Assembly (NCBI RefSeq): GCF_007004645.1
Contig: NZ_ML660019.1
Coordinates: 1,260,437 to 1,324,436 of the forward strand
Reading direction: 5' to 3'
Source: Aliiroseovarius halocynthiae
Lineage (GTDB): Bacteria > Pseudomonadota > Alphaproteobacteria > Rhodobacterales > Rhodobacteraceae
Length of the DNA stretch: 64,000 nucleotides
Shown here: positions 57,606 to 64,000 of the stretch, in pieces
Position numbering within the stretch: the first letter of the stretch is position 1
Layout: every line of letters starts with the position of its first letter
Translations under genes and position numbers: made by a program
Notes under the pieces: generated by a model
What the model saw: the letters and a program-made list of their open reading frames with translations, nothing else
The model's database searches: none
What the model was told of the DNA's origin: nothing

Positions 57606-57827
57606 ATGACCAACGCATATTCCAAGCTGAAAGCAGATCTGAAATCTGCCGGTGTTACGCTCAGATCCATCGCGCGTGATGTGGGAGTGTCGCACACGGC
57701 CGTCACGGATGTAGCCCGAGGAGCCAGACGTTCAAAGCGTATAGAGCAGGCCATTGCCGATAGTTTGAACACGACCCCTGAATTGCTTTGGTCTGATCGC
57801 TATGGGCAAGAGGGAGGTGCGACATGA
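57606..57827 (+). CDS. Ner-like HTH regulator of the Tni module
   Basis: 73 aa: KADLKSAGVTLRSIARDVGVSHTAVTDVARGARRSKR and the Ner-like tail IADSLNTTPELLWSDRYG. It is similar in architecture and end motif to the regulator at 43006 that heads the IS21-type element. Likely represses transposition gene expression via the inverted repeats just upstream. It lies 168 bp before tniA. Confidence 0.8.
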   Translation: MTNAYSKLKADLKSAGVTLRSIARDVGVSHTAVTDVARGARRSKRIEQAIADSLNTTPELLWSDRYGQEGGAT

Positions 57828-57995
57828 ACTGGCCCTAGAAAAGCAAAAACCTATGTGCTCCAACACATAGGCTTTCACATGGTCGAGTGACTATTCGTAC
57901 CAGTCACCTCGATCATCTCCAATCAAATCTCAAAGTCAAGGCTGTCACTCGATTTTTCGAGCCTGTTGACGTGCCTTGCTGTCAAGGAGACGATC
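57828..57995 (+). promoter_or_regulatory. Leader of tniA with two hairpins
   Basis: CCTATGTG-ctccaa-CACATAGG (57850-57871) and a second stem TCGAGTGACT with AGTCAC(C)TCGA around 57883-57912. An AAGGAGA site precedes ATG 57996. Arrangement mirrors the istA leader. Confidence 0.6.
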
Positions 57996-59594
57996 ATGTC
58001 GAAGAACGACATTGCGCGCGATGAGCGCGAGTGGGAAAGGGCGTTTGCGCTTCGTAAAGACCTGGCCCCATACATTCACACCGGTTTTCAATCAAATGCG
58101 GCCGTGCAGAGTATTTGCAGAGCCTATAAATTCTCAAGAGCCACCGCATACAGATTACTCAAACGACTACAATCTGATGACCGGGCGGCTGCATTGCGGC
58201 GCATAAAACCCGGACCAAAAAACATGAGCACCAAGCTCAGTGTGCAGCAAGAAAGTATTGTTGATAAGCACCTTCGCAAAGAATTTCTCACCCGAAACAA
58301 AATCTCCCCGGCCAATGCGTTGGCAGGCGTTAACCGTGAGCTTAGAGAGCTTGGCTGCCCGGAAATTTCAAAAACTGCTTTGATCAACAGGATTAATGCG
58401 ATCCCGGACAGGGTGCTTAAACTGAAACGTCATGGCGGGAAAGCGGCTCGGCAAGCCTACCAGATCATCCGCGGCAGATATGTTGTGAGAGAACCACTCG
58501 CTGTTGTTCAGATTGATCACTCTGAACTGGACGTGATGGTTGTTGATCCAGACACAGGCGAATGTATCGGACGGCCATATTTGACGGTTCTTCTGGATAT
58601 CGCCACGGCGATGCCAACGGGAATTTACCTCTCGATGGAGGCGCCATCGGCCATCAATCTCATGACAGCCTTTCATCGTTCGGTTTTTCCTAAGTCGGAA
58701 TACCTCGCCGAAATGGGTATTCCGTATCACTGGCCAGTTTATGGGCTGCCACGCGTGATCAGCAGCGACAACGGGGCCGATCTCAAGTCAAAAGCCTTTA
58801 ACTGGGGGCTGGAACAGTATGGCGTTGAGCACATTTTCCGCCCTGTAGCACAGCCGCATCTGGGCGGGCATGTCGAGCGATTTATCGGAACGATCCAAGC
58901 CTTCGTTCAAACCCTTCCCGGAACCACATTCTCAAACATCGAAAAGAAGGGAACCTATCAACCGGAAAAGCAAGCAGCACTCACCTTGCGCGATGTTGAA
59001 AGGTTCCTGCTCGAATTTATTCTTCGGGATTATGTTCACGACAGGAAGCGCCGGTTGCTGACTTCCCCAATCAACGCCTGGAATGTCAGCTGGCGAGAAA
59101 GCAAGTCATGTCCGCATTTGCCGATGGATCCAGAACGTTTCCGGCTGGATTTTCTGCCGTTTGAAAAACGCAACATCCAGCGTGAAGGCCTAGAATTGTT
59201 CGGGATGTTTTACCGTTCAGAACACCTTCAGAAGATGAAAAACTGCGGCATTCAGAATGTCACCATTAAATATGATCCAACCGACATCCGAACAGTTCAC
59301 TTCAGCGCTGACAACGAAACGTACTATGAGGCGCGGGGGGAACATTTTCCACGCAACCCATTGTCGGTCGACGACTATCAAGAGCTGCGAAAAAAACGCG
59401 AAGAGCGGCTGAATGCATCACTGAGCGCTCCAAACCCCGCCGATGCGCATGATTTAAGAAAACAGATATTGGCTGATGCACGCAAACGTAAAAAAGCTGT
59501 AGGCCGAATTGGAACAGGTTCCCTAGCGCAAGGTCGTGACATTCGCGATCTTGCCGGGCTTCGAGAATTTTCCAAACGGGGGGATTTTTCATGA
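57996..59594 (+). CDS. tniA: Tn7/Tn5053-like DDE transposase TniA (TnsB-type)
   Basis: 532 aa. N-terminal HTH region (SNAAVQSICRAYKFSRATAYRLLKRL) and an integrase core with Asp174 (VQIDHSE), Asp258 (SSDNGAD) and Glu294 (GHVERFIG), exactly the DD(35)E spacing, then a Mu-type C-terminal domain. It cuts and joins transposon ends. Its stop overlaps the tniB start (ATGA). The gene looks intact. Confidence 0.92.
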   Translation: MSKNDIARDEREWERAFALRKDLAPYIHTGFQSNAAVQSICRAYKFSRATAYRLLKRLQSDDRAAALRRIKPGPKNMSTKLSVQQESIVDKHLRKEFLTRNKISPANALAGVNRELRELGCPEISKTALINRINAIPDRVLKLKRHGGKAARQAYQIIRGRYVVREPLAVVQIDHSELDVMVVDPDTGECIGRPYLTVLLDIATAMPTGIYLSMEAPSAINLMTAFHRSVFPKSEYLAEMGIPYHWPVYGLPRVISSDNGADLKSKAFNWGLEQYGVEHIFRPVAQPHLGGHVERFIGTIQAFVQTLPGTTFSNIEKKGTYQPEKQAALTLRDVERFLLEFILRDYVHDRKRRLLTSPINAWNVSWRESKSCPHLPMDPERFRLDFLPFEKRNIQREGLELFGMFYRSEHLQKMKNCGIQNVTIKYDPTDIRTVHFSADNETYYEARGEHFPRNPLSVDDYQELRKKREERLNASLSAPNPADAHDLRKQILADARKRKKAVGRIGTGSLAQGRDIRDLAGLREFSKRGDFS

Positions 59595-60460
59595 GTAGGA
59601 ATCCCGCGCAGCAGTTTCCCGATATGTCGAAGGCATCGGTTCCGGAGCGCATTCACTATATCCGTGAAGGTACCTATTTCGATACATCGGCAAGACGTGC
59701 GCTTCGAAACAGTCTCGACGAATTGGTTCGAACGCCGTCTGATTGCGATAACAAGCTTATGTTTATAACCGCGCCAGCAGGGATGGGCGTCACGCGCATT
59801 CTAGACGAGTTTGCAGCCCAACACCCTAAGACGACCTGCGGGCGAAGTGGAAAACAAATAGTCCCTGTCGTGAATGAACTCATCCATCCGAGTGGTGACA
59901 TCATCGACTATTGCGACGCTCTCCGCGTCGATCTTGCCATCCCGGGTTATGGCCCCCTCGTTCGTCAAGTTTCATACTCGAAAACCCTCGAACTTCTCGG
60001 GCATTTGCACACTCGCATCGTGATCCTGGAAGATTTTCACCAGACCGATAGCTTCCAGAAACATCAACGGGTCTCGTATCAAAACTACGTCCACTATCTG
60101 ATTTCGAAATACGATATCCGGGTTGTCCTGACAGGTGCCCCACGCATTTGGAGGTGGGCAATGGAAGATGAGCAGACCCTTGGCCGATCTCTCCACCTTC
60201 AGTATCGGGCATGGACGCCCCATGAGGACGATTTCATTGAGTTCCTTGAAGGGTTTGAGCGATGGTGCCCGATCAGCAACAAGGGAGCGTTGACCAGCGA
60301 CCCAAAGCTAAGAAAGGCCATCATAACCAAAACGCATGGCATCTGCAGAACCGTGATGCAGGTTCTCACAGGCTTTGCGATCTATGCCATCGTTTCCGAC
60401 AGTGAGCGTCTGGACCTCGATACCTGGTTACATTACCGCGATCAGGACCAGCCTTTGTGA
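59591..60460 (+). CDS. tniB: TniB-type transposition ATPase with altered Walker A
   Basis: 289 aa positioned as TniB/TnsC, the AAA+ protein that selects target DNA and activates TniA. The P-loop position reads ITAPAGMGVTRIL (59-71), with Val67 where the essential Lys belongs, and the Walker B strand reads RIVILEDFHQ. Later parts (RVVLTGAPRIWRWAMEDEQTLGRS) fit TniB. ATP hydrolysis may be impaired or absent. Coupled by overlaps to tniA and tniQ. Confidence 0.82.
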   Translation: MSRNPAQQFPDMSKASVPERIHYIREGTYFDTSARRALRNSLDELVRTPSDCDNKLMFITAPAGMGVTRILDEFAAQHPKTTCGRSGKQIVPVVNELIHPSGDIIDYCDALRVDLAIPGYGPLVRQVSYSKTLELLGHLHTRIVILEDFHQTDSFQKHQRVSYQNYVHYLISKYDIRVVLTGAPRIWRWAMEDEQTLGRSLHLQYRAWTPHEDDFIEFLEGFERWCPISNKGALTSDPKLRKAIITKTHGICRTVMQVLTGFAIYAIVSDSERLDLDTWLHYRDQDQPL

Positions 60461-61503
60461 AGGTCACGCCTTATGACATGGAAAGCCTGATGTCATTTGT
60501 AGGTCGAGCCGCCGCCATGAACTCAATGGATGTCCGTTCATACCTTCGAACTCTATTCGAGACTGATGACTACATGAACCCGGTTCCATTGCCTGAAGAT
60601 CTGGATTCATTGGAAAAGGGGGACTTCCTCGCTGGCCTTAACGATGCGCTGGACCCCGAAAAACGCAGGCTGGAGCTGCTTACGCTTCCATCCACCAAGC
60701 CCGGTGTTCATACAAAGTGGTTGAGGCGGGCAGGGGGCATCAAAATGGATGGTGACCGCTTCCGCGGGACGCCATCATTTGCATGGTGTCCTCGCTGCCT
60801 GCTCGTGGACCAACTCAACGGCCACGATCAGTTCCTGCGCTTGTCATGGCGCCTCATTACACGGACATTTTGTTGGAAGCATAGAAGGCCGCTCACAACG
60901 CATTGTCTGGCCTGCAATGATCGACAAGCAGAAACAGCATTTGTCTTCAACGGCGACAATGTCGTGCTCACATGTGGTGCATGCGGTTCTCCCTACGGGA
61001 CACAGCTTGGATTGCCTGACATGTCGTCCGCCACCACGATACAGTTGCGTGACAACAAAAATGTGCAGTTTGCGTGGAATGGTGCGATCCAATTGGAAAT
61101 GGCACTCGAAAAGAGTCTGAGCGAGCATTCAAAAACCGTGAATAATCGAGAACTTCGGAACTTTATTTTGGCATTCGCGAATATCCTGATGAAAGCAAAT
61201 CCTCACAGCCGCGCTCCGATCGATCTGTTTTCCAGCGTCGCATTTCCGGCGCGACCAAATTCGCGCAACATCACATCACTGGACCGACCATATCGCGCGT
61301 CATCCATCGCTGTACGTCGTAAAACGCATGGGCTTATGGCTGCCATTCTGAAGCGCCGTATGAACCTGTTTTCAATCAAAGGCGTGCATGAAAAACGATG
61401 GGGTAGGGACCCCACACTACCAGAGCTCCGCGCCGAACTCGAACCCGAACAAAACGCGGAACTTGATCGACTGCTGCTGATGTTCCCAGCCAGCTGGGTA
61501 TGA
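60457..61503 (+). CDS. tniQ: TniQ-family transposition targeting protein
   Basis: 348 aa with GTG start overlapping the tniB stop. Paired zinc-finger motifs: Cys111/Cys114 (FAWCPRCL), Cys139 and His142 (TFCWKH), Cys150/Cys153 (HCLACN), Cys173/Cys176 (LTCGACGS). TniQ links the ATPase to target recognition or resolution in Tn7/Tn5053-like elements. The residues before the first finger (GVHTKWLRRAGGIK) also fit the family. The CBASS locus begins 91 bases after its stop. Confidence 0.88.
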   Translation: MKVTPYDMESLMSFVGRAAAMNSMDVRSYLRTLFETDDYMNPVPLPEDLDSLEKGDFLAGLNDALDPEKRRLELLTLPSTKPGVHTKWLRRAGGIKMDGDRFRGTPSFAWCPRCLLVDQLNGHDQFLRLSWRLITRTFCWKHRRPLTTHCLACNDRQAETAFVFNGDNVVLTCGACGSPYGTQLGLPDMSSATTIQLRDNKNVQFAWNGAIQLEMALEKSLSEHSKTVNNRELRNFILAFANILMKANPHSRAPIDLFSSVAFPARPNSRNITSLDRPYRASSIAVRRKTHGLMAAILKRRMNLFSIKGVHEKRWGRDPTLPELRAELEPEQNAELDRLLLMFPASWV

Positions 61504-61594
61504 GGCATGGGCGGAAAGCGGTCATTCGCTGCAAAAACATCAGGTCAATGCCTTGATTGAGAAAGCAGACGTTGATCGATGTGTTATTGCCCAG

Positions 61595-62326
61595 TTACTT
61601 GTTTGTCCGTTTCATCGTGATTAGGCCAGCAGCGTTCAGTCCATGGTTCCATGACCGGTTTTGCCAGTATTGTCCCTGAAGTTCAGTCGCGTCCTCGCTC
61701 ACGATGAGTACAGCAGAGCCGTGGAACTTCGGCTGGTCAGTAACTGCAAGGCGCCGAGTGTTATCTTGCTTGTTGGTCTGCTCATAAATCCACGCAATAG
61801 ACTTCTTCCCACTGTCGGACTTGAAGAATTCGACAGAAATCGTTTCGGAACTCAGCAAGGGTGTCTTGTCATTGGGCAGGAATACCACGTCTGTCCGAAA
61901 CCACGATTGCTTGATCTTCACGTCAAAACTTGCGTCGAGCAGATTGGGAAGATCGTTGGTGAAAGGATCGAAAGTGATCTCTTTACTCGTGGCGGCCGTC
62001 TTCAGGTGTTCCACAATTGGCCAATTGGATTGGATCGTCACAACCCAATCGCCGTTCAGGTCAGGAAAGTAGCGATTTGCTAGCCATGGACCCGCCAAAG
62101 GCAGCTTCCAAAGTAGGCGCCAGCCAGGCGCGACGATGAATAGCGCAATACTTCCCCAGATAACACCTGCGACGAATCTAGAAGTCAGAAGGTTGGCAAC
62201 TGGCGATCCCAGAACAGGCACGTTGGCAGCAAGCCATGTCTCAATCCAGCCCACGGCAAGCGGTGAAGCCAAAGCCAAATAGACCGTCAAGGTGATCCAG
62301 AACGAAAGGGAAACAAACTTTGCCAT
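61595..62326 (-). CDS. cap15: Cap15-like membrane CBASS effector
   Basis: 243 aa. Two N-terminal membrane helices (about 7-27 and 50-70), then a beta-rich domain beginning YFPDLNGDWVVTIQSNW and ending with LQGQYWQNRSWNHGLNAAGLITMKR. This is the layout of Cap15 (SMODS-associated 2TM, beta-strand-rich effector), which binds cyclic dinucleotides and disrupts the inner membrane on infection. The start at 62326 (MAKFVSLS) was chosen to open the first helix. It diverges from the CD-NTase gene. Confidence 0.85.
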   Translation of the reverse strand: MAKFVSLSFWITLTVYLALASPLAVGWIETWLAANVPVLGSPVANLLTSRFVAGVIWGSIALFIVAPGWRLLWKLPLAGPWLANRYFPDLNGDWVVTIQSNWPIVEHLKTAATSKEITFDPFTNDLPNLLDASFDVKIKQSWFRTDVVFLPNDKTPLLSSETISVEFFKSDSGKKSIAWIYEQTNKQDNTRRLAVTDQPKFHGSAVLIVSEDATELQGQYWQNRSWNHGLNAAGLITMKRTNK

Positions 62327-62426
62327 GCAGCTCAACCTTTGGTATTGAAGACTCGACACGATGCCCCCAAGTATATGGGTAATCAGCGTCATAACCACAA
62401 GATACGACCTCAGAAGGGACAGTTTA

Positions 62427-63671
62427 ATGCCAGTTAACGCACATAAAGCCTTCGTGTCCCGGCCCTCGGGTTACAAGTTCGCATTGAACCTTTCAGAGGA
62501 GCAGGAACAGACACTGCGAAACGCGCGGGATGACATTCGCAGCGAAATCTCCTCTCAGTTTGGGTCATTTGCTAAGGCTCTGGGTGATCAGGCTCTCTTC
62601 GAAGATCAAGCGCCAGTAATTGTGCGGAGCTACCAGACACCGAAGTTCAAGATGCAGGGCAGCTTCTCATACCACACGTGCAACCAACCTGCGCATGTGC
62701 CGCCTCAGGAGATTGACTTGGACGATGGGCTATTCATGCCCGTTTCCTATTTTCAAAAGGGCGGAGACAGATCCCCTGTGATCCAAAGTGCAGCCTACTT
62801 TTCCATTATCGAACGCATCCTAGCGCCACTTTGCGACAAGAAGGGTTGGCAACTCGTAACGGACAAGCCTTCGTGCATCCGAGTCAAGATTGACAACACC
62901 ATGCACACTGACCTCGCGCTTTACTCGGTGCCTGATACGGATTTTCAGCGCATCGTGAAAGATGCCCAAAGTCGTGGTGTAGACTTCACAGCCGAACTGA
63001 TGATGGAAGATACCGCGTATCGAATGTTGTCTCACGACGAGATGATGCTCGCGCACCGCAACGATGGGTGGATGAAATCTGACCCGCGAAAACTCGAAGA
63101 CTGGTTTGTCGAAGCCGTGAAACAATACGGCGAACAGGTTCGAACCGTCAGCCGCTATCTTAAGGGCTGGAAAGACTTCCAATGGCCCGAAGGAAGGTTG
63201 GCATCGATTGCACTCATGGCCGCAGTCGTGTCGGTCTTTGAGAAGGCGTCAGCAGAAATTGCTAGCGACAGGGACGATCTGGCGTTGTTGCGCGTCGCGG
63301 AAGACTTGCCCGACTTTCTCGCCAATGACATTCCAAACCCTGTCGTAGAAGGCGCGCGCTTGGATCAGGGTTGGTCACCTGAGGAACGCAGCGATTTCGT
63401 TGCGAAGGCCAGAGTACTTGCTGAGCGTCTGAAAAACGCGCTGACACAGACGTCAGACCGCGTGGCAGCTTTCGAAGCCCTACAAAACCAATTTGGCGGG
63501 CGTATCCCAGACGATCTTACCCTCTATGTGCCCGACGCTGGCCTTGAGACAAAGGCAAGCGAGTTGGCTGCGCCCGCTGCCCTTACTTTGGGGATGGTGG
63601 ACAAGGTCGAGGCAGAACAAAGCAATGACCTCGCCGCAGTGAACAAGCAGGGCGGAGGCCGATACGGGTAA
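62427..63671 (+). CDS. cdnA: CBASS CD-NTase (DncV/cGAS-like nucleotidyltransferase)
   Basis: 414 aa. The nucleotidyltransferase core is visible: QGSFSYHT (GS at 78-79), EIDLDDGLF with Asp97 and Asp99, and the third Asp, likely Asp162 in HTDLALYSVP. It makes a cyclic oligonucleotide alarm upon phage infection. The C-terminus GGGRYG ends in Gly, as required for conjugation by Cap2 in type II CBASS. GAAGGGAC precedes the ATG. The product nucleotide cannot be predicted here. Confidence 0.9.
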   Translation: MPVNAHKAFVSRPSGYKFALNLSEEQEQTLRNARDDIRSEISSQFGSFAKALGDQALFEDQAPVIVRSYQTPKFKMQGSFSYHTCNQPAHVPPQEIDLDDGLFMPVSYFQKGGDRSPVIQSAAYFSIIERILAPLCDKKGWQLVTDKPSCIRVKIDNTMHTDLALYSVPDTDFQRIVKDAQSRGVDFTAELMMEDTAYRMLSHDEMMLAHRNDGWMKSDPRKLEDWFVEAVKQYGEQVRTVSRYLKGWKDFQWPEGRLASIALMAAVVSVFEKASAEIASDRDDLALLRVAEDLPDFLANDIPNPVVEGARLDQGWSPEERSDFVAKARVLAERLKNALTQTSDRVAAFEALQNQFGGRIPDDLTLYVPDAGLETKASELAAPAALTLGMVDKVEAEQSNDLAAVNKQGGGRYG

Positions 63672-63707
63672 TCGGCGTTGACTGGGTCGTCTGAAACTAC
63701 CGACCTC

Positions 63708-64000
63708 ATGATAGCTGAGTTATCCCGCTGGGTGCTCGCTCAATGTCCGAATGCGCGAGACCTTACGCGGGATGAATTGTCTCGATACCAGGCCAAGCAC
63801 CCAATCCACGGATGGGTTGTTCCTTTTGAGTACCAAGCTGACCGCTTTGATCTGCAAGTGGTGCTCTTGCAGGATTTCCCGTGGGAAAAGCCGCGCGTAT
63901 ACTGCACTGAAAAGTTTCAATTCATGCAGTTTCCGCACGTCGAAAAAGATGGTGCATTTTGCCTTTACCCACCGGGGACAGAGCACAATCCTTTGAACCC
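63708..64000 (+). CDS. cap2: Cap2 (E1/E2 fusion), N-terminal E2 part, runs off window
   Basis: The frame stays open to the window edge with an E2-like region: VVPFEYQADRFDLQVVLL, FPWEKPRVYC, FPHVEKDGAFCLYPPG, where the Cys before LYP is the expected E2 catalytic residue. Cap2 attaches the CD-NTase C-terminus to a target and primes it. An in-frame TTG at 63678 is an alternative start. The E1 domain and any cap3 protease gene are beyond the window. Confidence 0.8.
   Translation, partial: MIAELSRWVLAQCPNARDLTRDELSRYQAKHPIHGWVVPFEYQADRFDLQVVLLQDFPWEKPRVYCTEKFQFMQFPHVEKDGAFCLYPPGTEHNPLN

Overview
The window looks like a chromosomal segment of a Rhodobacteraceae (Roseobacter-group) alphaproteobacterium. 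The reasons are the core gene order (hpt, xerD, aroK-aroB; miaA; pyrH-frr-uppS-cdsA-dxr-rseP), the single-strand-binding protein with a DDEIPF tail, an oxyR/katG pair and an imuA-imuB-dnaE2 cassette. No tRNA, rRNA or CRISPR array was seen.

Layout. Positions 1-20 kb are mostly core: purine salvage, a recombinase, shikimate synthesis, ssb, a lytic transglycosylase, a VOC/AraC pair, miaA, the translation/isoprenoid/phospholipid operon ending at rseP, then oxyR-katG. A Tn3-family transposon end (38-bp terminal repeat, resolvase, res-like site, 5' half of tnpA) starts at 20.2 kb. From 22 to 38.8 kb lies a complete-looking iron-acquisition locus: a FecCD-type ABC importer and a staphyloferrin-B-like NIS siderophore cluster. 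The cluster has SbnA and SbnB for diaminopropionate, a SerK/SbnI-like protein between them, one polypeptide carrying two fused IucA/IucC synthetase domains, an SbnH decarboxylase, a MATE exporter, a third synthetase and an overlapping MocR-type regulator.

From 39 to 46.7 kb follow a decayed IS1182-type element, a three-gene exported-protein/small-protein/phosphoesterase operon opposite an XRE regulator, an IS21-type transposase pair headed by a Ner-like regulator, and the middle part of a Tn3 tnpA. That second tnpA piece begins almost exactly where the first stopped 24 kb earlier, so the siderophore island appears to lie inside a split tnpA. The tnpA piece then runs in frame into an autotransporter barrel fragment.

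From 47.6 to 50.2 kb is a tight operon of an NrtR-like Nudix protein, an SPFH/band-7 protein and an NAD-kinase-fold protein. Next comes the mutagenesis cassette imuA-imuB-dnaE2 (50.9-56.3 kb). The right end (56.4-64 kb) is mobile and defensive: a serine recombinase, an orphan Phd-type antitoxin, a Tn7/Tn5053-like module (Ner-like regulator, TniA, TniB with an altered Walker A, TniQ), and right behind it an anti-phage CBASS locus. That locus has a Cap15-like membrane effector, a CD-NTase with a C-terminal glycine, and the start of Cap2, which runs off the window.

The strongest candidates for something little described are the fused NIS synthetase cluster, the Nudix-SPFH-NAD kinase operon, and the TniABQ element with a degenerate ATPase next to CBASS. 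All functional statements are from reading the sequence; no database search was possible.
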